Below are positions 24,132 through 32,742 of a stretch of 64,000 nt of DNA, one piece after another. Each line of letters begins with the position of its first letter. Position 1 is the first letter of the stretch. This DNA is from UBA4738 sp002413305 (GTDB lineage: Bacteria > Actinomycetota > UBA4738): the NCBI GenBank assembly GCA_036847185.1, contig DAIUAM010000004.1:1-64000 (forward strand), given 5' to 3'. Both the position numbers and the translations under genes were made by a program. The notes beneath the pieces were generated by a model. That model worked only from the letters and a program-made list of their open reading frames with translations. It searched no databases and was not told the DNA's origin.

Positions 24132-24941
24132 CTACAGCTCCCGGCGGTCGGCCAGCTTCGTCGCGGCCCACAGGGCGACGGGCGTGGTCACGACCGTCAC
24201 GACGATCGCCCGGAGGAAGTGGCCCAGCCCGGTCCCCTGCAGGAGATCGAGCGGAGCGTTCGCGAGTGAGGTGGGCAGCCATCCGTTCACCCCGGGGATC
24301 AACCCGAGGATGGGCAAGGCGATCAGGGTGCCGAGCGAGAGCAGCACGGTCCCGAGCTGGGTGCGGACGATGCTCGCGGAGACTGCGACCAGGGCCACCG
24401 CGAAGCAGAGGTAGATCGCCCAGCCCGCCGCGCCCTCGAGCATGGCGGCCGGGGACGGGTTCCCGAGCAGCGCCGCGGTGAGGATCCAGGTGACGGCGAG
24501 TCCGGCCAGGAACGCCGCGATGGCAGTGGCGGCGTTCAGGGCGAACTTCGGCGCGACCAACCGGGCCGTGCCGTCCACCCGGGTCCGGAAGAACGCGGAG
24601 ACCTCCGGATGCGCGTCGAAGGCCAGCGCGCCGGCCGCGAGGATGACCACCGCCAGCAGGCCGAGGGTCTGGGCGTTGCCCAAGAACTGGCGGATCGCGT
24701 CGGCGGGGACCGGCTTCGGCAGGATGACTTTGATGCCACCTCCGACCCGCTTGAAGAGCGAACTCCGATAGCGGATCACGAGCGGACCGGTGAGGCCGAA
24801 GAAGAGGAACACGGCGAGCGACGGCGCCCAGCGTTCGGTCCGGGTGACCCGGAGGAGCTCCATCCGCCACAGGGTCATCGGTCGTCGCGAGCCGTGTCGG
24901 ACCGTGACGACTGGAGTGGCGGGTGGGCCCGAGCTGCTCAC
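24132..24941 (-). CDS. ABC-2 type transporter permease
   Basis: A 269-residue membrane protein with about six hydrophobic segments (for example LAVFLFFGLTGPLVI, TLGLLAVVILAAGALAF, AAIAAFLAGLAVTWILTAALLG and GTLIALPILGLIPGV). This is the architecture of ABC-2 permeases for drugs, polysaccharides or peptides. I chose the GTG start at 24941 because it overlaps the ATPase stop (GTGA). The ATG at 24878 (MTLWRMELLRV) is a good alternative and would remove a 21-residue hydrophilic extension. With the ATPase upstream it forms an exporter; the substrate is unknown. Confidence 0.8.
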   Translation of the reverse strand: MSSSGPPATPVVTVRHGSRRPMTLWRMELLRVTRTERWAPSLAVFLFFGLTGPLVIRYRSSLFKRVGGGIKVILPKPVPADAIRQFLGNAQTLGLLAVVILAAGALAFDAHPEVSAFFRTRVDGTARLVAPKFALNAATAIAAFLAGLAVTWILTAALLGNPSPAAMLEGAAGWAIYLCFAVALVAVSASIVRTQLGTVLLSLGTLIALPILGLIPGVNGWLPTSLANAPLDLLQGTGLGHFLRAIVVTVVTTPVALWAATKLADRREL

Positions 24942-25855
24942 CGCACCAGCTCCAGGAACGCGCTCTCCAGGTCGTGGATGAGCGGTTCGAAGCCGATCAC
25001 GCGGACGCCGGCCCTGGCCAGGGCAGCGGGCAGCCGGTGTTCGGCTTCCTCCATCGAGGTGACCAGGACGCGAAGGTCCCCCGCGCCGCGGTCCGTGACC
25101 TCCCTGACCCAGCTCTCGGCTCGCAACAGGGCGAGGGCAGGTTCGACGGGGGGCCGGAGGCGAACCACGTATGTGGGGGAGAGGCGTCGGGTCAGTAGGT
25201 CGTCCAGCGGACCCTGGAACAGCAGGCGCCCCTCGTGCAGCACCCCCACGTCCCGGCACACGCGTTGTACGTCGTCCAGGATGTGACTGGAGAACAGGAC
25301 GCTGGCCCGGCGGCCGAGGCGGGCGACCAGGTCCAGGACGTCGCGCCGGCCCTCCGGGTCCAGGGCGGAGCTCGGTTCGTCCAGAAGCAGGAGCTCCGGA
25401 TCCCCGACGACCGTGGCGGCCAACCCGAGACGCTGGAGCATGCCCCGGGAGAACCCTCCCACCCGGACGTCGGCCACCGGGGCGAGGCCGGCTTCGGCCA
25501 GAACGTCGTCGACCCGATGCCCGGGCGTCTCGGGCGCCACGAGCGTTCGCGCGAGATCCACGACCTCCCGGGCGGTGAGCCACGGCTCGAATGCCGGCGT
25601 GTCGGCCAGAACCGCGACCTTCGAACGCGGGACGCCGACGTCCACGGTGCCGGCCGTCGGTCTGCGCAGACCCGAGAGGATGCCGAGCAGGGTGGTCTTG
25701 CCCGCGCCGTTCGGCCCGACCAGCCCGTAGACCGTCCCCTTCGCCACGACGATGTCGATGCCCGACAGTGCCGTTCGGGATCCGTAGGTCTTCGTGAGCC
25801 CCTGGGTACGAACGACCAGGTCACCGGCCGCCGAGGGTTCCGCAGAGGGCTCCAT
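24938..25855 (-). CDS. ABC transporter ATP-binding protein
   Basis: A 305-residue nucleotide-binding subunit. Walker A is GLVGPNGAGKTTLLGI near residue 45, the Q-loop region is divergent, the signature is GGFSRGMLQRLGL near 140, Walker B is ELLLLDEPSSALDPEGR near 160, and the switch His is in SSHILDDVQR. About 80 C-terminal residues form an accessory domain, common in CcmA/DrrA-type exporters. The ATG at 25855 is preferred because upstream frames run into the divergent mutase promoter. It is coupled to the downstream permease by a GTGA overlap. Confidence 0.92.
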   Translation of the reverse strand: MEPSAEPSAAGDLVVRTQGLTKTYGSRTALSGIDIVVAKGTVYGLVGPNGAGKTTLLGILSGLRRPTAGTVDVGVPRSKVAVLADTPAFEPWLTAREVVDLARTLVAPETPGHRVDDVLAEAGLAPVADVRVGGFSRGMLQRLGLAATVVGDPELLLLDEPSSALDPEGRRDVLDLVARLGRRASVLFSSHILDDVQRVCRDVGVLHEGRLLFQGPLDDLLTRRLSPTYVVRLRPPVEPALALLRAESWVREVTDRGAGDLRVLVTSMEEAEHRLPAALARAGVRVIGFEPLIHDLESAFLELVR

Positions 25856-25946
25856 CTCGATCCAAGACCCTACGGGCTCGCCGCCCGTGCCCACAAGGCA
25901 CGGTGGACCCAGTCCAGGGGTCCGGATGCGGGTACGCTTGGCTTCG

Positions 25947-27542
25947 ATGAGTCCATCGGACCAGCCGGAGCGGCGGCTCACCGACGCCGGGGTCGAGATC
26001 CGACCGCTGTATGAGGGGAGCGACCTCTTAAGGTTCGAACCGGCCCGTGATCTCGGCCGACCGGGCGAGCCACCGTTCACCCGCGGCGTGTACCCGTCGA
26101 TGTACCGAGGCCGCCTGTGGACCATGCGGCAGTACGCCGGCATGGGAACGGCCCGCGAGTCGAACGCGCGCTACCGGTACCTGCTCGAGCGCGGCCAGAC
26201 GGGCCTGTCCATCGCGTTCGACCTCCCCACGCAGATGGGGTACGACAGCGACCATCCGCGGGCGGAAGGCGAGGTCGGCAAGACGGGCGTGGCGATCGAT
26301 TCGCTCGACGACATGCGGTTGCTGCTGGACGGGATCCCCCTGGACCAGGTCACCACCTCCATGACCATCAACGCCACCGCGGCGATCCTGCTGCTGCTCT
26401 ACGAGCTGGTGGCCGAGGAGCAGGGCGTGCCGGCGTCGGCGATCGGGGGGACGGTACAGAACGACATCCTCAAGGAGTACGCCGCACGAGGAACGTATAT
26501 CTACCCGCCGAAGCCATCGATGAGATTGATCACCGACGTCTTCGGATACTGTCGCGAGCACATCCCGAAATGGAACACGATCAGCATCTCGGGCTACCAC
26601 ATGCGGGAGGCGGGCTGTACCTCCGTGCAGGAGGTCGCGTTCACGCTGGCGGACGGGATGGCCTACGTGCAGGCCGCGCTGGACGCGGACATGGCGGTGG
26701 ACGAATTCAGCCCTCGCCTGTCGTTCTTCTTCGCCTGCCACCAGAACTTCTTCGAGGAGGTGGCGAAGTTCCGGGCCGCCCGCCGGCTGTGGGCGAAGAC
26801 CATGACGGGGCGCTTCGGCGCGAAGGACCCGCGGAGCGCGATGCTCCGCTTCCACACCCAGACCGGCGGCGTCACGCTCACCGCGCAGCAGCCGGAGAAC
26901 AACATCGTCCGGACGGCGTACGAGGCGATGTCCGCGGTCCTCGGCGGCACCCAGTCGCTCCATACGAACTCGTTCGACGAGGCGGTCGCGCTCCCCACCG
27001 AGCACGCGGTGAAGATCGCGCTTCGGACGCAGCAGGTCCTGGGCCTCGAGACCGGCGTGGCGGACACCGTCGACCCGTTGGCCGGTTCGTACTTCGTCGA
27101 GTCTCTGACCAACGAGATCGAACTGCGCGCCTCTGAGTACATCGAGAAGATCGACGGGATGGGCGGCGCCGTCGCGGCGATCGAGGCGGGATGGATCCAG
27201 GACGAGATCGCCGAGGCCGCGTTCCAGATCCAGCAGGCCGTGGAGTCGGGTGAGCGGGTGGTGGTGGGCGTCAACCGCTGGCAGGAGGCCGACGAGGCCC
27301 CCCTCGACATCCAGAAGATCGACGAGACCGAAGTGGACGCCCAGCGGGACCGGATCCGCCAGGTGCGTGCCACGCGCGACCAGGTCCTGGTGGACCGGCT
27401 GCTCGGTGAGGTCGGGGAGACTGCGAAGGGCACCGCCAACCTGCTCCCACCCATGAAGGAGGCACTTCGCGCAGGGGCCACGCTCGGAGAAGTGTCCGAC
27501 GCGCTGCGGGCGGTGTTCGGCGTGTACACCCCGAGCCGGTGA
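25947..27542 (+). CDS. mcmA: Methylmalonyl-CoA mutase large subunit (no cobalamin domain)
   Basis: A 531-residue catalytic TIM-barrel subunit of an acyl-CoA mutase. The RQYAGMGTARESN, AFDLPTQMGYDSD, MTINATA, QNDILKEY and SISGYHMREAG motifs are family hallmarks. The tyrosine in RQYAG and Arg193 (PPKPSMRLI) match the residues that hold the methylmalonyl/succinyl carboxylate, favouring methylmalonyl-CoA over isobutyryl-CoA. The protein stops before the B12-binding domain, so a separate small subunit is needed; none is in this window. The ATG at 25947 is 8 nt after a TACGCT box. It isomerises (R)-methylmalonyl-CoA to succinyl-CoA, the last step of propionyl-CoA use. Confidence 0.9.
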   Translation: MSPSDQPERRLTDAGVEIRPLYEGSDLLRFEPARDLGRPGEPPFTRGVYPSMYRGRLWTMRQYAGMGTARESNARYRYLLERGQTGLSIAFDLPTQMGYDSDHPRAEGEVGKTGVAIDSLDDMRLLLDGIPLDQVTTSMTINATAAILLLLYELVAEEQGVPASAIGGTVQNDILKEYAARGTYIYPPKPSMRLITDVFGYCREHIPKWNTISISGYHMREAGCTSVQEVAFTLADGMAYVQAALDADMAVDEFSPRLSFFFACHQNFFEEVAKFRAARRLWAKTMTGRFGAKDPRSAMLRFHTQTGGVTLTAQQPENNIVRTAYEAMSAVLGGTQSLHTNSFDEAVALPTEHAVKIALRTQQVLGLETGVADTVDPLAGSYFVESLTNEIELRASEYIEKIDGMGGAVAAIEAGWIQDEIAEAAFQIQQAVESGERVVVGVNRWQEADEAPLDIQKIDETEVDAQRDRIRQVRATRDQVLVDRLLGEVGETAKGTANLLPPMKEALRAGATLGEVSDALRAVFGVYTPSR

Positions 27543-27799
27543 ACCGCCGGCAGCGGATCGTCGCCGGGTCCATCCTGCTGGTCCTCGTGATGGCCGGGGT
27601 GATGGCCAGCGGGCTCACCGCGCACGCGTTCGCCGCGGCCTCGACCCCGTCACCTACGCCGTCGCCCGTTCCGGTGAGTCCCGGTACCCGGGCGCTCAAT
27701 TACCTGTTCGCCGCTCTCTGCATCGCGGGCGTGGTGTGGATCTTCCGCCGCAAGTGGGCCATGGGGAACCCGCGCGACGACGAACCGCGACCCCGCTGA
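27539..27799 (+). CDS. Small membrane protein
   Basis: An 86-residue protein with a hydrophobic N-terminal segment (AGSILLVLVMAGVMASGLTAHA) that may be a signal anchor, a Ser/Thr/Pro linker (STPSPTPSPVPVSP), a second membrane helix (LNYLFAALCIAGVVWIF) and a basic/acidic tail. The GTG start overlaps the mutase stop by 4 bp (GTGA), so it is translationally coupled to mcmA. I do not recognise the family. The coupling may be genomic economy rather than a functional link. Confidence 0.65.
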   Translation: MNRRQRIVAGSILLVLVMAGVMASGLTAHAFAAASTPSPTPSPVPVSPGTRALNYLFAALCIAGVVWIFRRKWAMGNPRDDEPRPR

Positions 27800-27812
27800 C
27801 CTCACCCGATCG

Positions 27813-28596
27813 ATGACCGAGCCCGTTGGCACCGTGCCCGCGTCCCTGAGCTTCGACCGCATCGCCGATGCGTACGACCGGACCCGCGGCGGGATGGGCC
27901 GGGGCCGGCGGTTCGCGGAGGAGCTGGCACCGTTCTTCGACCCGAGCCGGCCACTGTTCGAGGTGGGGATAGGGACCGGCCTGATCGCGCTGGGGCTCCG
28001 CGAGCTGGGGTTCGGCGTGGCCGGCGTGGATCTCTCTGAGGCGATGGCCCGAACGGCGCGTGCCCGGATCGGCTCATCGGTGGCGCTGGGCGACGCGCGG
28101 CGGCTGCCGGTCCGCGATCACGCCCTGCCTCAAGCATTCTCGGTCTGGGTCCTGCACGTGGTGGGGGATCCCGGGGGCGTGCTCGCGGAGGTCGCCCGCG
28201 TGCTCGCACCGAGCGGACGCTACGCCGTGATCCCGGGGTTCAGCGCCGAGCCCGGCGACCTGATCGGGAAGGCGATCCTCGAGATGCAGCTTCGAGCCGA
28301 TCCTCACGGCCACCGCCGCGACGACGAGGAGCACCTCCGGGGGTCCCGCCACGGCGGCGGGTCTCCGGCTCGTCCTGAGCCGGCCGCTCGCCATGCACGA
28401 CTACGAGGAGTCCCCAGCCGACGCGCTCCGCAAGATCGAGGCGCGGTCGTATTCGTGGCTGTGGGACCTGAGCGACGCTGGCTACGCGCACGCCGTGGAG
28501 CCGGCCGTGCGGGCTCTGCGCTCCTTGCCGGATCCCGAGCAACCGATCCAGCGCCGGTCGAGTGGCCGCCTGCTCCTGTTCGAACCGGAGCCCTGA
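27813..28596 (+). CDS. Class I SAM-dependent methyltransferase, frameshifted
   Basis: A methyltransferase whose frame changes near 28339-28343. The first frame encodes FDRIADAYDRTRGG, motif I LFEVGIGTGLIALGLRELG, GVDLSEAMARTA, LPVRDHALPQAFSVWVLHVV and then HRRDDEEHLR. From there the continuing frame becomes Arg/Pro-rich nonsense running to 28634. The frame shifted by one base restores AAGLRLVLSRPLAMHDYEES and a normal methyltransferase C-terminus (DALRKIEARSYSWLWDL, LPDPEQPIQRRSSGRLLLF) ending at 28596. One extra G in the GGGGG run at 28339-28343 would explain it. It could be a real mutation or an assembly error. The substrate is unknown. Confidence 0.7.
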
Positions 28597-28630
28597 CGCC
28601 TGTCCGGCGACTGTGTCTATGCTCTGCGCC

Positions 28631-29332
28631 GTGACGATCGCGATCATCGGCGGCACCGGCGATGAGGGGTTCGGGCTGGCGCTTCGGCTGACGAAGGCCG
28701 GCGAGGAGGTCCTGATAGGCTCGCGGACCGAGGAGAAGGGCGCCGCGGCCGCGGCACGGGCGCGCGAGCTGGTGGGGGCCGTTGGGGGCGGCTCCGTGGA
28801 GGGCACCACGAACCAGGACGCCGCTGCCCGCTCGGGGATCGTGTTCGTCACCGTCCCGTTCGCCGGCCAGGCCGAGATCTACCGCTCGATCAAGGACTCG
28901 CTCCAGGCCGACGGGATCGTGTGCGACGCGACGTCGCCCCTGGCCACCGCCGTGGGCCGGCCGGCATGGCAGGTGCTCACCCCGTGGGAGGGCTCCGCGG
29001 CGGAGCAGGCCAAGGCGATCGTTCCCAAGTCCGTGCGGCTCGTTTCGGGCATGCAGACGGTGTCCGGTGAGGCGCTGCAGGGTCTCGACCGCCCGCTCGA
29101 GGGCGACGTCCTGCTGTGCGGCGGGGACGCGGAGGCGAAGGCTGCCGTCGGGGGGCTGATCGCGAGGATCCCGAACCTCGGGTGGGTCGACGCCGGCCCG
29201 CTGTCGATGGCCCGGGTCACCGAACGACTGACCGCGGTCCTGGTCAGCGTGAACCGGACCTACGGGATCCGGGAAGCCGGCTTCGCCCTGACCGGCCGGG
29301 GCGGCTGGGGGCAACCGCCCGAACGTGCGTGA
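28631..29332 (+). CDS. npdG: NADPH-dependent F420 reductase
   Basis: A 233-residue F420:NADP oxidoreductase, transferring hydride between NADPH and coenzyme F420. The N-terminal Rossmann motif is IAIIGGTGDEGFGLALRL. IGSRTEEKG positions the NADPH 2'-phosphate. FVTVPFAGQAEIY and GMQTVSGEALQGL are family features, and the C-terminal TERLTAVLVSVNRTYG closes the F420 pocket. The GTG at 28631 is 7 nt after TATGCT and starts the Rossmann strand directly; the ATG at 28619 lies inside that -10 box. It implies that the organism makes F420, which supports an actinobacterial origin. Confidence 0.88.
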   Translation: MTIAIIGGTGDEGFGLALRLTKAGEEVLIGSRTEEKGAAAAARARELVGAVGGGSVEGTTNQDAAARSGIVFVTVPFAGQAEIYRSIKDSLQADGIVCDATSPLATAVGRPAWQVLTPWEGSAAEQAKAIVPKSVRLVSGMQTVSGEALQGLDRPLEGDVLLCGGDAEAKAAVGGLIARIPNLGWVDAGPLSMARVTERLTAVLVSVNRTYGIREAGFALTGRGGWGQPPERA

Positions 29333-29347
29333 CGGCCGCCGCCGCAG

Positions 29348-30340
29348 CTAGGCCCCGTGGCCCAGCGCGGCCAGCTGCTGTTCGAGCGACAGGCCTCCGC
29401 CGTAGACCGCCGTCAGCCATGGCATGAAGAGTTCGTCCACGCCCCGGACCGCCGCGAAGTACCGCCGCTGCAGCTCCAGCGTGACCGGGCCCACGTCGCC
29501 CGATCCGACCGGGCGCCGGTCCACGGACGTGATCGGCGAGATCTGCACGCCGGTCCCGCACAGGAACAGCTCGTCGGCCAGGTGCAGCTCTGTTCGAGCC
29601 ACCCGCCGTTCCACCGCAGGGATGCCCGCCCGCCTCGCGATGTCCAGCACGCCCGCCCGCGTGATGCCCGGGAGGATGTCCGAGCTCACGTCCGGGGTGA
29701 GCAGCTCGCCGTCACGGACCAAGAACAGGTTCGCCGCGCTGGCCTCGCTGACGAAGCCGTCGGCCGTCAGCAGGATGGCTTCCTCGTAGCCGCCCGCCTG
29801 CGCGTCCGCCACGGCGATCGCCGCGTTCATGTACCCTCCGGTCGACTTCACGCGGGGTGGGATCGCGCTGTCCGAGTTCCGCCGCCAGCTCGAGATGGTC
29901 ACCGACAGCCCCTCGGCCGTGCTGTGGTAGTCGCCCATCGGCGTCGTGAAGCAGCCGAGCGCGTCGTCCAGCCCCGTCGCACCCACCCGGATCGAAGGAT
30001 TCGCCCTGAAGGCGAGCGGCCGGATGTACACGTCCCGCCGGTAGCCGTTCATCCGGACCAGTTCGACCGTCATCGCGGCCATGTCCTCCGGCGGCATCGG
30101 CAGCGAGATCCGCAAGAAGCGGGCCGAACGTTCCATCCGCCGGTAGTGGTCGAGCAGACGGAGCAGGTACAGCTCGCTGTGCCGATCGTTCCAGTACCCG
30201 CGGATCCCCTCGAAGCATCCCGTCCCGTAGTTCAGCGCATGCGTGGCGATCGTGATGGTCGCCTCTTCGACCGGGACGAATCGCCCCTGGAAGAACACGA
30301 TGCCCTCCGCTTCGAACCCCGCGTGGCGCTGCTCGTTCAT
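29348..30340 (-). CDS. ilvE: Branched-chain amino acid aminotransferase
   Basis: A 330-residue fold-type IV PLP aminotransferase. Features are the N-terminal GTGCFEGIRGYW, the PLP-lysine region VKSTGGYMNAAIAVADAQ, EAILLTADGFVSEASAANLFLV near 205, and FLCGTGVQISPI near 275. The length is near 300-340 for class I IlvE. ATG is preceded by AAGGAG. It interconverts leucine, isoleucine and valine with their 2-oxoacids and so would feed the branched-chain acyl-CoA degradation genes at 35-46 kb. It lies 143 bp downstream of the carboxylase alpha subunit on the same strand. Confidence 0.92.
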   Translation of the reverse strand: MNEQRHAGFEAEGIVFFQGRFVPVEEATITIATHALNYGTGCFEGIRGYWNDRHSELYLLRLLDHYRRMERSARFLRISLPMPPEDMAAMTVELVRMNGYRRDVYIRPLAFRANPSIRVGATGLDDALGCFTTPMGDYHSTAEGLSVTISSWRRNSDSAIPPRVKSTGGYMNAAIAVADAQAGGYEEAILLTADGFVSEASAANLFLVRDGELLTPDVSSDILPGITRAGVLDIARRAGIPAVERRVARTELHLADELFLCGTGVQISPITSVDRRPVGSGDVGPVTLELQRRYFAAVRGVDELFMPWLTAVYGGGLSLEQQLAALGHGA

Positions 30341-30483
30341 GGTGATCGCTCCTTCGTCGCGTCGGTCTTCGACGCGAAGCTAAGAGCGCGGATGAGGCCG
30401 TAGAGGGGACGTTCGGCGCGCGGTCGGGGGGACCATCGGCGGGTCGTTCGGGATCGTTCAGGACGCCCGCGGGCGGTTCGGCG

Positions 30484-32241
30484 TCAATGTACGGCCGGGT
30501 CGTGCTCGTCGGTCGAGATGAGCACCAGCGGCTGCCCGATCTCGACCACGTCACCCTTCTTCACCTGGACCTCGGCCACCGTTCCGTCGCGGGTCGCGGT
30601 CAGATGGTTCTCCATCTTCATCGCCTCCAGGATGCAGACCGTCTGCCCGGCGGCGACCTCCTGGCCGGGTTCGACCAGCACCTCGAGGAGCGTGCCCTGC
30701 ATCGGCGCGGTGATGAGTTCCCCGGCTCCGGCCGCGGCGTCTCTGGCCACCGTCGCGACGGGTGGGGGGGGAGGGGTTCGAAGCTCCTGTCCCCACACCA
30801 GGACTGGGATCCGCCTGCCGTCGACCTCGACCACCAGGCGGGCCGGCTTCACTGGCGTGGCGGACGCCACGGTGATCTGCCCATCGCCCGTCGTGGGCGC
30901 GAACTGGCCCGCCGCCAGTGCCTCCTCGACGAAGCCGGTCGTCACCGTGCCGCTCCGGAACGCCTCGGTCTGGAGCATCCACCGATGGAACGGAACGGTG
31001 GTGGCGATGCCGTCCAGCTCCAGCTCGTCCAGTGCGCGGAGCATCCGGCGGCGGGCCAGCTCGCGGTCCTCGGCCCACACGATGAGCTTCGCGAACAGCG
31101 AGTCGTAGTTGCCCGCCACGGGCCGGCCTTCGGTGAGGCCCGAGTCCAGCCGGACGAACGGCCCGCCCGGGCGGCGGTGCCGGGTCACCAGCCCGGGCGA
31201 CGGGGCGAAGTCGTGGTAGGGGTCTTCGGCGTTCAGCCGGCACTCGATCGAGTGGCCGCGGAGGATCGGGGCGAGCTCGACCGGCTCGCCCAGCGCGATC
31301 AGGATCTGGTGCCGGACCAGGTCCAGCCCGGTCACCATCTCGGTCACCGGGTGTTCGACCTGCAGCCGGGCGTTGACCTCCATGAAGTAGAACGAACCGT
31401 CCGGCTCGGCCAGGAACTCGACGGTCCCCGCGTTCACGTAGCCGGCCTCGCGAGCGATGGCCACCGCGGCCTCGCCCATCCGGCTCCGCATCACCGGGTC
31501 GACCCGCGGGGACGGCGACTCCTCGATCAGCTTCTGGTAGCGGCGCTGGGTCGAACAATCCCGCTCGCCCAGGAAGGACACGTTGCCGTGGGCGTCGGCC
31601 AGGATCTGGGCCTCGACGTGGTGAGCCCGAGCGATGTACCGCTCGAGGTAGACCTCCGCCCGGCCGAAGTAGGCCTTCGCCTCCCGGGCCGAACGTTCGA
31701 CCGCTTCCCGCAATGCGCCGGGGTCCTCGACCAGCCGCATGCCCTTGCCGCCGCCGCCGAAGGCCGCCTTGACCACCAGCGGGAAGCCGATCCGGTCCGC
31801 TTCCCCGGGGGCGTCCTGGGGCGAGATCGGATCGAGGGTGCCGGGGACGATCGGCGCTCCGGCCCGCTCCGCCGCGCGCCGGGCCGCCATCTTGTCGCCG
31901 AGGATCGCCATCGCGTCGGGCGGAGGGCCGATGAAGGTGAATCCGGCCTCACCGAGGGTTCGGGCGAACTCGGCATTCTCCGCCAGGAACCCGTAGCCGG
32001 GGTGGACCATGGTGGCCCGTCCCCGGCGGGCCGCCTCCAGGATCCGGGGCACGTTCAGGTAGGACTCGGCGGGCGCGGCGGGCCCGATGTGGTAGGCCTC
32101 GTCGGCCATCTCGACGTGCAGGGCGTCGCGGTCTACGTCGGAATAGACCGCGATGGTCGGGATGCCGAGCTCCCGGCACGTCCGCATGATCCGGACGGCG
32201 ATCTCGCCCCGGTTCGCCACCAGGATGCGTGTTTCGGCCAC
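30484..32241 (-). CDS. Acyl-CoA carboxylase alpha subunit (biotin carboxylase + BCCP)
   Basis: A 585-residue fused subunit. The biotin carboxylase part (1-450) starts ILVANRGEIAVRIMRT, has the ATP-grasp glycine loop FGGGGKGMRLV near 165, and the catalytic MEVNARLQVEHPVTE. A linker leads to a biotinyl domain ending in EAMKMENH, with Lys542 as the biotin site. It would carboxylate biotin for a separate carboxyltransferase, most likely the propionyl-CoA type at 60511 (inferred). A second alpha subunit at 39117 belongs to the branched-chain cluster. It is divergent from the cNMP-binding protein and birA, linking carboxylase and biotin ligase. Confidence 0.93.
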   Translation of the reverse strand: MAETRILVANRGEIAVRIMRTCRELGIPTIAVYSDVDRDALHVEMADEAYHIGPAAPAESYLNVPRILEAARRGRATMVHPGYGFLAENAEFARTLGEAGFTFIGPPPDAMAILGDKMAARRAAERAGAPIVPGTLDPISPQDAPGEADRIGFPLVVKAAFGGGGKGMRLVEDPGALREAVERSAREAKAYFGRAEVYLERYIARAHHVEAQILADAHGNVSFLGERDCSTQRRYQKLIEESPSPRVDPVMRSRMGEAAVAIAREAGYVNAGTVEFLAEPDGSFYFMEVNARLQVEHPVTEMVTGLDLVRHQILIALGEPVELAPILRGHSIECRLNAEDPYHDFAPSPGLVTRHRRPGGPFVRLDSGLTEGRPVAGNYDSLFAKLIVWAEDRELARRRMLRALDELELDGIATTVPFHRWMLQTEAFRSGTVTTGFVEEALAAGQFAPTTGDGQITVASATPVKPARLVVEVDGRRIPVLVWGQELRTPPPPPVATVARDAAAGAGELITAPMQGTLLEVLVEPGQEVAAGQTVCILEAMKMENHLTATRDGTVAEVQVKKGDVVEIGQPLVLISTDEHDPAVH

Positions 32242-32317
32242 GTTCGGAGCATACCTGCGGGAAGGCGTAGGATTCGGCGACGCCGAAAGCCCACACGCCC
32301 ACTAGGGGGGAACGGCC

Positions 32318-32737
32318 TTGGCCGACGACCGCATCCCACTGCTCGCCACCGTCCCGCTGTTCCGGGACCTCTCTGCGCGGGAGCTCCGCGAGGTGCTCGG
32401 CGCCGGTAAGGACATCGAGTTCCCCGCCGGCCGCATGATCGTGGAGGAGGGTTCGATCGGGACGGACTTCTACATGATCCTGTCCGGCGACGCCACCGTT
32501 AGCAAGGGCGGGCGGGTCATCCGCAGGCTGCGGCCGGGCGACTTCTTCGGCGAGATCTCGCTGCTGGACGGCGGGCCGCGCTCGGCCACCGTGGTCGCCG
32601 AAGGCCACGTCCTCGCGTTCCGGCTGAACCGTCCGGTCATGCTCCGCCTGCTCGACCGCGAGCGCTCGATCGCCCGCAAGGTGCTGCTCGAAGTCATCAA
32701 GCGGCTGCGTTCGGCCGAACGCAAAGCGTTCTACTGA
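32318..32737 (+). CDS. Cyclic nucleotide-binding domain protein
   Basis: A 139-residue stand-alone cNMP-binding (CAP-like) beta-roll. The sequence starts LATVPLFRDLSARELREVL and contains the phosphate-binding cassette GDFFGEISLLDGGPRSATV near residue 77. The helix-turn-helix domain of Crp regulators is absent; only a short basic helix follows. The start is TTG with AGGGGGGAA upstream. It ends 5 bp before birA, so the two are co-transcribed. It might sense cAMP made by the class III cyclase encoded at 41334, but that link is speculative. Confidence 0.85.
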   Translation: MADDRIPLLATVPLFRDLSARELREVLGAGKDIEFPAGRMIVEEGSIGTDFYMILSGDATVSKGGRVIRRLRPGDFFGEISLLDGGPRSATVVAEGHVLAFRLNRPVMLRLLDRERSIARKVLLEVIKRLRSAERKAFY

Positions 32738-32742
32738 AGGCG

